Source: Corynebacterium incognita (GTDB lineage: Bacteria; Actinomycetota; Actinomycetes; Mycobacteriales; Mycobacteriaceae). From it: DNA of 64,000 nucleotides. This document shows, in pieces, positions 29,146-39,054 of the stretch. Numbering within the stretch: the first letter of the stretch is position 1; the number at the start of each line of letters is the position of its first letter. The stretch is taken from the NCBI RefSeq assembly GCF_014217255.1, contig NZ_CP059404.1:1054001-1118000 (forward strand), given 5' to 3'. Position numbers and translations under genes: made by a program. Below the pieces are notes generated by a model. It was given only the letters and a program-made list of their open reading frames with translations, searched no databases and was not told the origin of the DNA.

Positions 29146-30014
29146 TAACGTTTCCCCCTTGCTTTCGCTTCACGACGCGCGCGTTTGGCCGCGCGGTCTT
29201 CTTCGTCCATGCGGTTGGCCTCCTCCAAGGTCGGCGCGCCGCCGCCCATAGATACCGGCATCCAGTCGGCACCGGGATCGAAGGGGCCGTGCTCGGCCTC
29301 GTAGCCCGCACGGGCGTCGTCAAGCAACGCCTGGACCGCGGCCTTGAGCTTCAAGGTAGCCTCCTCCGGATCGCCGCTGGGGTCTACCGGCTCACCGACG
29401 TGGATGCGCACCGGCAGCTTGGTGCGCCCGAGGTTCTTCTTGCCGCCCTTGGTCCAGATGCGCTGGGAGCCCCAGCAGGCCATGGGGATGAGCGGGGCGT
29501 CCGCGGCGTCGGCGATGCGCACCGCGCCGGTCTTGAAGTCCTTGAGCTCAAAGCTGCGGGAAATAGTGGCCTCGGGGAAGATGCCCACAAGCTTGCCCGC
29601 GCGCAAAGCCTCGATGGTCGGCGCGATGGAGGTGGCGCCGCGCTCGCGGTCTACGGGCACGTGCTTCATGACGCCCATGAGCTTGCCGATGACGGGCACG
29701 TCGAAGATTTCCTTCTTCGCCATGAACCGGACCAGGCGCTTGCCGCGCAGGTGCGCCGGCACCATTCCGAAGATGAAGTCGTAGTAGCCGGTGTGGTTCA
29801 TCACCAGGATCGCGCCGCCGGTGGCGGGGATGTTTTCCACGCCCACCACGGTGGCGGTGATGCCCTGCGCGCGCAAGACCTGCTTGGCCAGGGTCACGAT
29901 GATGCGGTTGTACACCGTCTCGCGGGACTCGGCGTGGGGGCTAAAACGCCCCAAGGTGGCGGGCACCCGGAAGATGTGCCCGCGCTTCTTCAGATTCAGG
30001 CTCGCGTCAGCCAT
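29145..30014 (-). CDS. 1-acyl-sn-glycerol-3-phosphate acyltransferase (PlsC family)
   Basis: Transfers an acyl group to lysophosphatidic acid or a related acceptor at the membrane. It has 289 residues, with the acceptor-binding NHTGYYD (H-X4-D box), then GVMKHVPVDRERG, and the second block FPEATIS. The C-terminus is basic (KRARREAKARGKR). ATG 30014 has GGAG at eight bases; a GTG at 30035 would add seven residues without a better site. It lies just downstream of serS and is coupled to the HAD gene. Confidence 0.92.
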   Translation of the reverse strand: MADASLNLKKRGHIFRVPATLGRFSPHAESRETVYNRIIVTLAKQVLRAQGITATVVGVENIPATGGAILVMNHTGYYDFIFGMVPAHLRGKRLVRFMAKKEIFDVPVIGKLMGVMKHVPVDRERGATSIAPTIEALRAGKLVGIFPEATISRSFELKDFKTGAVRIADAADAPLIPMACWGSQRIWTKGGKKNLGRTKLPVRIHVGEPVDPSGDPEEATLKLKAAVQALLDDARAGYEAEHGPFDPGADWMPVSMGGGAPTLEEANRMDEEDRAAKRARREAKARGKR

Positions 30015-30047
30015 GCCTTGCTCTCCTGCCATCACTGCCTGCGCAGC

Positions 30048-31307
<1,260 letters not shown>

Positions 31308-31341
31308 GGTGGTTAAGTCTAGCCTGCACGCGATTTTATTG

Positions 31342-31412
31342 CCTGGTATTAACGCGCCCCCACCGTCGAATTCCTCACAGTGTGACCGGGCTAATTGCGG
31401 TGGTAATAACCA
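31342..31412. promoter_or_regulatory. Candidate GntR/HutC-type operators between serS and farR
   Basis: TGGTAATAACCA at 31401-31412 has perfect 4-bp arms (TGGT/ACCA) around four bases, the shape used by HutC-subfamily GntR regulators. A related half-site TGGTATTAACG begins at 31344. The first site lies 19 bases before the farR ATG, consistent with autoregulation. Confidence 0.4.
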
Positions 31413-31430
31413 GAACGTTAACATTGTCTT

Positions 31431-32186
31431 ATGCCGAAAAGTCCAGTTTTGCCGGCTCGCGCTATCGTTGACGGCCCGGTTCCCAAGCACGCGCAGCTCC
31501 GCGACATCCTCGCCGAGCTGTGCCTCCACACTCTCAAGCCGGGCGATCTGCTGCCCGGCGAACGCATCCTCGAGGAAACCTACGGGGTCTCACGCATCAC
31601 GGTCCGCCGCGCCATCGGCGACCTGGTAGCAGAAGGCCGCCTGCGCCGTGTCCGCGGCAAGGGCACCTTCGTCGCACCCAACCCCCTGGTCTCACGCCTG
31701 CACCTGGCCTCCTTCTCTGATGAGATGGGCGCCCAGGATGTGAAAGCCTCGTCGAAGATCTTGCTCTCCGAGCGCGCGCACGCCCCCGCGGACGTCACCG
31801 CCTTCTTCGGCGACGACGCCGGCGCCACGCACACCCACCTGCGCCGCCTGCGCCTGGGCGACGGCGAGCCCTATTCCATCGACGACGGCTGGTACAACTC
31901 CAAGTACGTCCCCAACCTGCTGGAGAACGACGTCTACAAGTCGGTCTACGCCATCCTGGACTCCGATTTCCAGGTCCCCATCACGGATGCGGACCAGACG
32001 GTTACCGCCGTCGCGGCCGACGAGCTCAACGCGGAGCTTCTCGACGTCCCCGTGGGCACCCCGCTGCTCCACATCATCCGGTATTCCCGGTCCAACGACC
32101 GCGCCGTCGAGTGGTGCTCCTCTGTGTATCGCACCGACCGCTACCACCTGACCACCCGCGTCGATCGCGTCTCCGACCGCCGCTAA
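31431..32186 (+). CDS. farR: GntR-family regulator, HutC subfamily (FarR-like)
   Basis: The 251 residues have an N-terminal winged helix (about 18-85; [40 protein letters not shown]) and a UTRA effector domain (about 100-240; [38 protein letters not shown]). The position directly divergent from serS matches FarR of C. glutamicum, a regulator with links to fatty-acid and amino-acid genes; the symbol is given on that basis. ATG 31431 is the first start after the putative operator. Strong codon bias and no neighbours in operon suggest a single-gene transcript. Confidence 0.85.
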   Translation: MPKSPVLPARAIVDGPVPKHAQLRDILAELCLHTLKPGDLLPGERILEETYGVSRITVRRAIGDLVAEGRLRRVRGKGTFVAPNPLVSRLHLASFSDEMGAQDVKASSKILLSERAHAPADVTAFFGDDAGATHTHLRRLRLGDGEPYSIDDGWYNSKYVPNLLENDVYKSVYAILDSDFQVPITDADQTVTAVAADELNAELLDVPVGTPLLHIIRYSRSNDRAVEWCSSVYRTDRYHLTTRVDRVSDRR

Positions 32187-32282
32187 CGCTTCCCCAAGCG
32201 CTAACAACGGCGCACGCCAGTTGGGCTTTTCGGCGCTCGAGCTGGCATTGTTCAAGGTGAAGGGCGTAAACTGGTTGACCTT

Positions 32283-33599
32283 ATGAGTACTCGCAAGCCC
32301 TGGCGCGGCAGCGCCCCTGTCCGCACCATGCTGGTGGCGGCTCTCGTGGCCGCGTCCGGCGTGGGCGCGTACGACTATGTCGCTGCCTCCTCATTCGGCG
32401 ACTCCTCCGCCGCGAGCGCGTCTCACACCCCAGGTAAAGACTCCAAAGACGTAGACGCCACCCTCGCGGCACAAGCCACCCCGTTTACCACCGCAGATGT
32501 GGGCGACTGCCTCAACTGGAACATCGATTCCAAGGGCACGGTCTCCAATTTCGAGCAAACCACCTGTGAGAAGGAGCACCGCTTCGAGATCTCTGCGCGC
32601 GAAAACCTCGCCACCTACCCCACCAGTGAGTTTGGCCCCGAAGCCGACATGCCCGACCTGATGCGCCAGGCCCAGCTGCGTGAAGAACTGTGCCAGGCCG
32701 CCACGCTGACCTACTTGGACGGCAAGTTCGATTCGGCCGGCAAATACACCATCGCGCCCATCCTGCCGCCCGCGGAATCTTGGCGGAAGGGCGATCGCAC
32801 CATGCTATGCGGCCTGCAGGCCAACGACGAGAAGGGCGTGCCGCAGCAGACCACGGGCAAGGTCGCGGACAATGACCAGTCCCCACTGGCAAAGGTGGGC
32901 GATTGCCGCGCTATCGACGACTCGCAAATCCTGCGCACCGTGGACTGCTCCCGCAAGCACCACCTGGAAACCACCGCGGTCATCGACCTGACCAAGCGCT
33001 TCCGCAAAGGCACCCCCAGCGAGGACAAGCAGGATGCCTACCTGTCCAAAAAGTGCACTGCCGCCGCCATCGGTTACCTGGGTAGCGAGGACAAGCTGTA
33101 CGACACCACGCTGCAGCCGTTCTGGGGAACCGTAGAGGAATCCTCCTGGGAGGCGGGCTCCCGCTCGGTGAACTGCTCGCTTATCCATGCCAACAAGAAG
33201 GGTGGCTTCTCGGACATCACCGGTTCCGCTAAGGACGGCCGCACCGCCCTGACTGTGGACGGCAAGACCCCGAAGAAACCGCCAGAGCGCAACCCGAAGC
33301 GCAAGGATCGCGTCTCCGTCGCGCCGTCCGCTAACCCGGAGCTGCCGGTGGCAGGTTCACAGGGCAACGTGGATACCGGCGGGTCCAACCAGACCCCGGC
33401 GGAGCCGCAGCAGCAGGTGGACACTGGTGCGGGCCACATCGACCCCAACACCGGACTTCCCTACGGCCAAGCCACCGACCAGACCGGAGGCCAGGCGGGC
33501 GGCGGCCAGATCGATCCAAACACCGGCCTGCCTTATGGCCAGACCGGAGGCCAGGCGGGCGGCGGCCAGATCGACCCGAACACCGGCCTGCCCTACTAA
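32283..33599 (+). CDS. Secreted/membrane-anchored septum-formation family protein with C-terminal repeats
   Basis: The 438 residues have an N-terminal signal-anchor (VRTMLVAALVAASGVGAYDYVAA), then two copies of the Septum_form fold, each opening with a VGDC motif (FTTADVGDCLNW and LAKVGDCRAID) and containing paired cysteines likely in disulfides. A low-complexity basic/proline stretch follows, and the tail repeats QIDPNTGLPYGQTGGQAGGG. The family is linked to cell division only by name and genome context. Promoter-like sequence lies in the 96-base gap after farR. A small metallopeptidase gene follows 21 bases later. Confidence 0.85.
   Translation: MSTRKPWRGSAPVRTMLVAALVAASGVGAYDYVAASSFGDSSAASASHTPGKDSKDVDATLAAQATPFTTADVGDCLNWNIDSKGTVSNFEQTTCEKEHRFEISARENLATYPTSEFGPEADMPDLMRQAQLREELCQAATLTYLDGKFDSAGKYTIAPILPPAESWRKGDRTMLCGLQANDEKGVPQQTTGKVADNDQSPLAKVGDCRAIDDSQILRTVDCSRKHHLETTAVIDLTKRFRKGTPSEDKQDAYLSKKCTAAAIGYLGSEDKLYDTTLQPFWGTVEESSWEAGSRSVNCSLIHANKKGGFSDITGSAKDGRTALTVDGKTPKKPPERNPKRKDRVSVAPSANPELPVAGSQGNVDTGGSNQTPAEPQQQVDTGAGHIDPNTGLPYGQATDQTGGQAGGGQIDPNTGLPYGQTGGQAGGGQIDPNTGLPY
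33479..33598 (+). repeat. 60-bp tandem repeat encoding a 20-residue unit
   Basis: The segments 33479-33538 and 33539-33598 are nearly identical (the few differences are mostly third-base changes), with a partial earlier copy encoding HIDPNTGLPYGQ near 33438. The frame is kept, so copy number can change protein length without damage. Confidence 0.85.
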
Positions 33600-33620
33600 C
33601 GCGAAATGACCCCGTAGGCG

Positions 33621-33968
33621 ATGTACCGCGTTTCTGAAGAGCGTTTCGACGACATGGTCAACGACGCACTAGACAAGGTTCCGGACGAGTTTGTAGCGCG
33701 CATGCGCAACCTAGTCATCCTGGTCCGAGACTACAACGAGGACAACCCCTATATCCTCGGGCTCTACGAGGGTATATCTTTAACCTCCCGCGAGTTCGAC
33801 TACTCGGGGCATCTACCCGACGCGGTCTTTATTTATAAGCGCGCGTTAGAAGACTACTGCTCCAGCGAACAACAGCTCGCCCACGAAGTCGAGGTCACCG
33901 TCTTCCACGAGCTCGGCCACTACTTCGGCCTCGAAGAAGACGAGCTCCACCACCTCGGTTGGGGCTAA
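33621..33968 (+). CDS. Small zincin-like metallopeptidase (PF06262 type)
   Basis: A 115-residue cytosolic protein with HELGHYFGLEEDEL: a HExxH zinc site followed by a downstream Glu, and an N-terminal FDDMVNDALDKVPDEF typical of this minimal zincin family. Length is normal. The family's substrate is unknown. The gene follows the septum-formation gene closely and probably shares its transcript. Its stop codon sits in a hairpin shared with the convergent gene. Confidence 0.88.
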   Translation: MYRVSEERFDDMVNDALDKVPDEFVARMRNLVILVRDYNEDNPYILGLYEGISLTSREFDYSGHLPDAVFIYKRALEDYCSSEQQLAHEVEVTVFHELGHYFGLEEDELHHLGWG

Positions 33969-33988
33969 GCCGCGGGCGCGACTTAGCC
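33963..33988. terminator. Hairpin containing both stop codons of two convergent genes
   Basis: GGCTAAG (33963-33969) and CTTAGCC (33982-33988) pair around 12 bases. The left arm holds the metallopeptidase TAA and the right arm holds the complementary stop of the histidine phosphatase. No T-tract. Confidence 0.5.
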
Positions 33989-34648
33989 GCCCAATTCGGT
34001 GTCAGCCCAGCGTGTGACTGTCCACTTGCCAAACTTCTCCCCGCGCGGCTCCAGCACCACGAAGCGGCAGTTATTCAGATAACCCGAGAACGCGAAGTCC
34101 GGGTCAATCTGCGCCGCCGCCGCGTGCCGCGCCACCGTGCGGATCGCCGCGCCGTGGCTGACCAGGACGGCATCTGCGGCGTCGTCAAGTCCCGCAGCCA
34201 GCTCCTCCAGCACCGGCTGGTAGCGCGCCAGCAACTCCATGTAGGACTCGCCCTTCGGCATCCGGGCCTGCGGATCGCCCTCCAACCAGCCGCGCAGCGC
34301 CGTGGTGTAGCCGCGATGGCTGTCTTCGTCCGCCAGCATCTCGTTGTCACCGGCGAAGACCTCGTGCACGCCCACCACCACGTTGACCGGCAGGGAGTGC
34401 TCCGGCAACTGCTGAACGCGCTCAATCTCACGGGCCGCCAGCATAGCCGTCTGCTGCGCCCGCAGCGCCACCGAGCAATTCAGGCTCAGCTTTCTATCCG
34501 CGCACAGATCCGCGAGCTCCGCGCCGACCTCCACGGCCTGCTCCCGGCCGCGCTCGGTCAGCTCCGCGCCCGGCGGGCGGGTATCCAAAGCCCGATTGAT
34601 ATTAGAGAAAGTCTGTCCGTGGCGCACAAGGATGATTCGTCCGGTCAT
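33983..34648 (-). CDS. Histidine phosphatase superfamily (phosphoglycerate-mutase-like) protein
   Basis: The 221 residues begin MTGRIILVRHGQTFSN, the phosphate-accepting RHG motif, and contain LTERGREQAVEVG, the acidic PKGESYMELLARY and a second catalytic His in VLVSHGAAIRTVA. This is the branch with broad phosphatase activity rather than glycolytic mutase. It is followed upstream by pheA ten bases away on the same strand, so the two are probably co-transcribed, an arrangement I recall from other corynebacteria. Substrate unknown. Confidence 0.9.
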   Translation of the reverse strand: MTGRIILVRHGQTFSNINRALDTRPPGAELTERGREQAVEVGAELADLCADRKLSLNCSVALRAQQTAMLAAREIERVQQLPEHSLPVNVVVGVHEVFAGDNEMLADEDSHRGYTTALRGWLEGDPQARMPKGESYMELLARYQPVLEELAAGLDDAADAVLVSHGAAIRTVARHAAAAQIDPDFAFSGYLNNCRFVVLEPRGEKFGKWTVTRWADTELGG

Positions 34649-34657
34649 GCCTTATTC

Positions 34658-35500
34658 CTACCCCGAAACCGGCCCGTCCGCCACCGGCCAGGAACCCAAA
34701 AACATAAAGCCCGGGACATCGCCCGCCGGGGCGCACAGCCCGCGCAGCTTCTCCAGCGCGGCCGCCACCTCTGGAAGCTGTGCGTGGCCCCCGAAATGTA
34801 GGTGGAAGCGATACGTGCCCAAGCCCGTGCGGGTGGGACGCGACTCAATCAGCGACAAGTCCAAGCCGTGGCCCGCGCAGATATCCAACGCGCGCGCCAA
34901 GCTGCCCGGCTCATTAACCAGACACAGCGACACCGCGGTGCGGTCCGCGCCCGACGGTGCCGGACCCTCCCCCGCGGACACGAGGACGAAGCGCGTGGTG
35001 GCCGAGGCGTCGTCGATGACGCTGTCAGCCACCACCTCCAGGTCGTAAATATCCGCCGCGCGGCGGGGCGCGAACGCGGCGTCCACCTCGCCGTCTGCCA
35101 CCATCTGGGCGGCCGCGGCGTTGGAGGCGGCGGGGACAAACTGGGCGTCGGCAAGCTCAGAATCCACAAAGCCACGCACCTGCTGGAACGCCACGGGGTG
35201 CGTCGCGAAGCGCCGGATAGGCCCGCCGCCGCGGCGCAGGAGCGCGAACTCAATGCGCACGTCCGTCTCCGCAATAATCTGCGTGCCTGGGTGCGCCAGC
35301 AGCGCGTCAAAGGTGGCCGTGACCGCGCCGTCGAGGGAGTTTTCCAGGGCCACCACCCCGAAGTGCGCGCGGCCTGCCGCCACCGCGGCCACCACCTCGT
35401 CCGGGGAACCCAGCGGCAGTGGATCAGCGCCCGATACCATATCCAGCATCGCCACCTCCGTGAACGTACCCCGCGGACCCAAATAAGCAACAGTCACCAT
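34658..35500 (-). CDS. pheA: Prephenate dehydratase
   Basis: Converts prephenate to phenylpyruvate in phenylalanine synthesis. The 280 residues from ATG 35500 start VTVAYLGPRGTFTEVA, carry ENSLDGAVTATFDALL and the catalytic TRF motif (SATTRFVLV), and end with an ACT domain (NEPGSLARALDICAGHG, SLIESRPTR) for feedback inhibition by phenylalanine. It is monofunctional, with no chorismate mutase domain, as in other actinobacteria. It diverges from the amidase gene with a 42-base gap. Confidence 0.96.
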   Translation of the reverse strand: MVTVAYLGPRGTFTEVAMLDMVSGADPLPLGSPDEVVAAVAAGRAHFGVVALENSLDGAVTATFDALLAHPGTQIIAETDVRIEFALLRRGGGPIRRFATHPVAFQQVRGFVDSELADAQFVPAASNAAAAQMVADGEVDAAFAPRRAADIYDLEVVADSVIDDASATTRFVLVSAGEGPAPSGADRTAVSLCLVNEPGSLARALDICAGHGLDLSLIESRPTRTGLGTYRFHLHFGGHAQLPEVAAALEKLRGLCAPAGDVPGFMFLGSWPVADGPVSG

Positions 35501-35542
35501 GTAGGACACCCTACCCGCGCCACCTTGTACGCTGGGCTCATT

Positions 35543-36706
35543 ATGGAGTTCAGCCTGGAACAACTAGCCTGGGACCTCGAGGGCCTTAGTCCCGAGGAGC
35601 ACGGCTTCACCTACCTCGACCTACAGCGCGAGCCCGCCGGCAGCGGCCGACTAGACGGCTGGGTCATCCCCGCCAAGGACCTCCACGACGTCGCGGGAAT
35701 GCCCACCTCCCTGGGCCACACACAGCGCGCGTACCTGGCCACCACCACGGATTGTTTCCTGGAGGCCCTCGAGGCCGAGGGCGCGATCATCCCCGGTAAG
35801 TCCGCCGCGCCGGAACTCGGGCTGCGCGTGGACACCGAACCCGTGGGCTACCCACACCCGGACAACCCGCTGTGGCCCGGACACACACCGGGCGGCTCGT
35901 CTGGCGGCGCGGCGGTCATGGTGGCGCGTGGACTGGTGCGCGCGGCGCACGCGGGCGACGGCGGCGGATCCATCCGCGTGCCCGCGGCGGCCTGCGGCGT
36001 CGTAGGTTTCAAGCCCTCCGGCGACGACCTCAGCGTGCCCGGCTTCATCACCCGCACCGTGGAGGACCAGGCGTTTTTGCACGATATCCCGCTGCTCAAA
36101 CCCACCCGAGCACGCATCGGCGTGCTCACTGCGCCGTTGTTCGCGGACGTCGCAGTGGCGCCGGTCATGCTGCGCGCGGTGGACGAGGCCGCGGCGGCGC
36201 TGCGGGGTCTGGGATACGAGGTCGTGCCCATCGACCCCTACCCCGCCGCGGCGGAGACCTTCGCCGCGTTCCAGGCGCTGTTCTCCACTCGCCTGGCGGA
36301 CCTGGACTTCGCGGAGGGCTACTCCGCCTGGCTGCGCGAAATCGGCCGCTCGATATCTCCCGCCCAGCTTGCTGACGCCCGCACCCACGCCCAAGGCCTG
36401 CCCGCCCGGCTGGCGCACGACTGGCAGGTGGACGCGCTGCTGTCGCCGATGCTCGCCTTCGACCCGCCCCCGCGCGGCACGTTCACTGCGTTGGAACACG
36501 CCGAGAACTTTGAGCAACAGACCCGGTGGTCGCCGTGGGGCTCGCTGTTTAATGTCGCGCGCCTGCCGGCGGTGAGCCTGCCCTGGCCGGTGGCTCGCCG
36601 CCAACCGGTGGGCGTGCAGCTGGGCGGCATCACGCTTTCCGACGCCCCTGTGCTCGGCCTCGCAGCAGCTCTCAGCGCAACCACAGCGTCGCAATACCGG
36701 CACTGA
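35543..36706 (+). CDS. Amidase-signature family protein
   Basis: 387 residues from ATG 35543. The Ser-Ser-Lys triad is visible: Lys in IIPGKSAAPELG, the Gly/Ser motif TPGGSSGGAAVMVARG and the nucleophile segment DGGGSIRVPAAACGVVGFKPS. The protein is shorter than many GatA-type enzymes and carries no sign of GatCAB partnership; the neighbours are pheA and lcpB. It probably hydrolyses a small amide. The longer in-frame upstream extension runs antisense through pheA and was rejected. Confidence 0.9.
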   Translation: MEFSLEQLAWDLEGLSPEEHGFTYLDLQREPAGSGRLDGWVIPAKDLHDVAGMPTSLGHTQRAYLATTTDCFLEALEAEGAIIPGKSAAPELGLRVDTEPVGYPHPDNPLWPGHTPGGSSGGAAVMVARGLVRAAHAGDGGGSIRVPAAACGVVGFKPSGDDLSVPGFITRTVEDQAFLHDIPLLKPTRARIGVLTAPLFADVAVAPVMLRAVDEAAAALRGLGYEVVPIDPYPAAAETFAAFQALFSTRLADLDFAEGYSAWLREIGRSISPAQLADARTHAQGLPARLAHDWQVDALLSPMLAFDPPPRGTFTALEHAENFEQQTRWSPWGSLFNVARLPAVSLPWPVARRQPVGVQLGGITLSDAPVLGLAAALSATTASQYRH

Positions 36707-36732
36707 GCCCACGAGATTGTAGGCTTTAACGC

Positions 36733-38022
36733 ATGACTCAGCGCGGAGGAGATGACTACGTTACCGGGCCCGACGGCGAACCCTTGCGGGATCGCTACGG
36801 CCGCCCCGTACGTCGCCGGGGAACCCCGCCTCCTCCACGGAACACGCCCTTTGCCGGAGAGCCGCGGCAGCGGCAACAACCTGCACAACGCTCGGCCCAG
36901 CGCCCGCCACGGCGACAATCACCGCCTGATTCCTACCGCCTGCCTCCAGAGCCCACGCGCTTCGACCTGCCCCGCCAGCAGGCCGCGCCGTCACGCCAGC
37001 AGGCCGCGCCGTCACGCCTGGAGGAGGACCTGTACTCGGTGCCGCGCAGCTACCAGCCGCCGGGGGCGTCGAGAAGCAAGGCCCCGGCGCGCAAGGCACT
37101 GCGGGGCGTGCGGGGGTTGGTATCGCGCTTTGGCTGCCTGGGTTGTATCGGGTGGCCGCTAGCAATCATCGTGGTGCTCACCCTTGTGCTCACGCTGTGG
37201 ACCGACGGGCGCCTGACGCGCGTGGATGCCACCCCGCCGACAAAGGTGAACAACACCGCCGGGACCAACTGGCTGCTGGTCGGCTCCGACTCACGGCAGG
37301 GACTCAGCGACAAGGACATCGAACGCCTGGGGACCGGCGGCGACGTCGGCGTGGGCCGCACGGACACCATCATGCTCCTGCACATCCCAAAGAAAGGTAA
37401 GGCGCAGCTGGTGTCGGTGCCGCGTGACTCGTACGTGTCCATCCCCGGCTTCGGCGAGGACAAGATCAACGCGGCGTTTACCTATGGCGGCCCGGAGCTG
37501 CTCACGCAGACCCTGGAGCAAGAAACGGGCCTGCGCATCGACCATTACGCGGAAGTCGGCATGGGCGGCCTGGCCAGCGTGGTGGACGCGGTCGGCGGCG
37601 TGAACATGTGCTTGGACGAGCCGATCGACGACCCCTTGGCCGGCATCAGCCTGCAGGCCGGCTGCCAGGACATGAAGGGCCCGGAGGCTTTGGGCTACGT
37701 GCGTACCCGCGCGACGGCGCAGGGCGACCTGGACCGCGTGCAGCGGCAGCGCGAGTTCTTCGCGGCGCTGCTAGACAAGGTGACCAAGCCGTCGACGCTG
37801 CTGAACCCCATCAAGTTTGTGTCCCTGGTGAATAACACGGCGTCGTCGTTCATTGTGGGCGAGGGCGACCACGTGTGGCACCTGGCACGCGTGGCGCTGG
37901 CGATGCGCTCCGGCGTGGAAACCAAGACCGTGCCGCTGGGCGGCTTCGCCGACACCGCGGTGGGCAGCGTCATCCTATGGGACGAGGAACAGACCGCGGC
38001 GCTGTGGGAGTCGATGAAGTAG
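36733..38022 (+). CDS. LytR-CpsA-Psr (LCP) family cell-wall ligase
   Basis: Likely attaches arabinogalactan or another glycopolymer to peptidoglycan. The 429 residues begin with a cytoplasmic Arg/Pro/Gln-rich tail (about 1-130; RPVRRRGTPPPPR; two copies of QQAAPSR from a 21-bp tandem repeat near 36972-37014), one membrane segment (WPLAIIVVLTLVLTLW), and an extracellular LCP domain with DTIMLLHIPKKG, LVSVPRDSYVSIPG, INAAFTYGG and RTRATAQGDLDRVQRQ. The Asp and Arg positions that bind the lipid pyrophosphate are conserved. It starts 26 bases after the amidase gene. One of several LCP paralogues usual in the genus. Confidence 0.93.
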   Translation: MTQRGGDDYVTGPDGEPLRDRYGRPVRRRGTPPPPRNTPFAGEPRQRQQPAQRSAQRPPRRQSPPDSYRLPPEPTRFDLPRQQAAPSRQQAAPSRLEEDLYSVPRSYQPPGASRSKAPARKALRGVRGLVSRFGCLGCIGWPLAIIVVLTLVLTLWTDGRLTRVDATPPTKVNNTAGTNWLLVGSDSRQGLSDKDIERLGTGGDVGVGRTDTIMLLHIPKKGKAQLVSVPRDSYVSIPGFGEDKINAAFTYGGPELLTQTLEQETGLRIDHYAEVGMGGLASVVDAVGGVNMCLDEPIDDPLAGISLQAGCQDMKGPEALGYVRTRATAQGDLDRVQRQREFFAALLDKVTKPSTLLNPIKFVSLVNNTASSFIVGEGDHVWHLARVALAMRSGVETKTVPLGGFADTAVGSVILWDEEQTAALWESMK

Positions 38023-38048
38023 CCTGCGGCGTGCTGACCAGGACAAAA

Positions 38049-38083
38049 AGTTTCTGGACCAGGGGTATCCCTGCGGGGAACTT
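38049..38083. terminator. Nested hairpin between convergent lcp and DUF5926 genes
   Basis: AAGTTTC (38049-38055) pairs imperfectly with GGAACTT (38077-38083), enclosing CAGGG-GTAT-CCCTG (38061-38074). AAAAA precedes on the plus strand (a T-run on the minus), so it may terminate the DUF5926 transcript as well. Confidence 0.5.
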
Positions 38084-38100
38084 CTTGGTCGTTGACGGTA

Positions 38101-39012
38101 TTAGCGGAGCGTTACCTGGCGGGACTTGAGGTTGTCCAGCTGCTTGCGCTCGTCGGCGGTGAGCTGCTCGGCGTTGTCCAGCTCCTTGGTCAGGGCCTCG
38201 TCGACGCGCTTCAGCTCGTCCTCGTAGGAGTCGGCGGCGCGCTCAGGCGCAAGGTCAAAGACCGGCGCAATGACGCCGTGGGTACGGAACACGCCGGCGA
38301 ATTTGGTGTCCTCGCCCAGGTTCATCTCGCCGCGCGCGGCCACGCGGGCGATGCCGTTGAGGAACGCGGCCTCATCATCAACGGGCCGCACCCAGCGGAT
38401 GTGCGCCTTGCCGTGGCCCGCGTCCGCCCAGAACGCGGTGCCGGTGATGCCGGTGCCAACCAGCTCGGAAGGAATCACAGAGTCGTTGGCCATCTGCAGG
38501 GACTGCGCCGCCTGCGGATCCACCGGGGCGCCCTCCGGGATCCACCAGCCAAAGTCCTGGTGTACCTCGATGTCCAGCTCGGCCGAATCGTCGAGGAGCT
38601 CAGCAAGCGCTGGCTGGGAGCCATCGGCCACGGTGGACTCAAGAGACTCGCCCGGCGTGGCGTCCTTCGCCCACGTGAGAGCGAAGGCGAGGTCGCGGCC
38701 CGGGTTGTGGGAGTGGGACTGCACCTGCAGGCCCACGAGCGCGGTGCCGTCCTCGCGGATCATCGCCGCGATGGCGCCCGGGAGAACCGTTCCCACGTAC
38801 ACGGCGCGGTCAAAGCCCTTGACGGGCAGCTTCGCCACGGCCGACGGGGAGAATTCCTGCAGCGCGATGAGCTGCGACTCTGCAGCCAGCCCACCGAAGG
38901 GGCGGGGATCTTTTTCCAGCGCAGCGCGCTCGGCGGCACGGGCAGCAAGCTTAGCCTGGCGGCGGCTCATGCCCTCGGGCAGGTTGTCCTGGTTCTTTTT
39001 CTTCTTAGCCAT
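38101..39012 (-). CDS. DUF5926 family protein
   Basis: 303 residues from ATG 39012 (MAKKKKNQDN). The start is strongly basic (KKKKNQDNLPEGMSRRQAKLAARAAERAA), then a globular part with FDRAVYVGTVLPGAIAAMIREDG, YEDELKRVDEAL near the end, and no membrane segment or known catalytic motif. The family is conserved in actinobacteria without a defined role. The basic head could bind nucleic acid, which is inference. The in-frame start at 39033 would add seven residues and has no better ribosome binding site. Confidence 0.85.
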   Translation of the reverse strand: MAKKKKNQDNLPEGMSRRQAKLAARAAERAALEKDPRPFGGLAAESQLIALQEFSPSAVAKLPVKGFDRAVYVGTVLPGAIAAMIREDGTALVGLQVQSHSHNPGRDLAFALTWAKDATPGESLESTVADGSQPALAELLDDSAELDIEVHQDFGWWIPEGAPVDPQAAQSLQMANDSVIPSELVGTGITGTAFWADAGHGKAHIRWVRPVDDEAAFLNGIARVAARGEMNLGEDTKFAGVFRTHGVIAPVFDLAPERAADSYEDELKRVDEALTKELDNAEQLTADERKQLDNLKSRQVTLR

Positions 39013-39054
39013 GTGCACAAATCTACCTGGCATACTGCTGCCGCGTGCCTGCGC

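Noticed and set aside
31308..31529. N-terminal extension of serS to 31529
   Set aside because: Not similar to SerS, rich in rare residues, overlaps the farR start and its promoter. [11 protein letters not shown] is the standard SerS beginning.
35121..35486. Plus-strand open frame opposite pheA and the in-frame extension of the amidase from 34802
   Set aside because: pheA is intact with all catalytic motifs; the amidase family starts at MEFSLEQLAW (35543).
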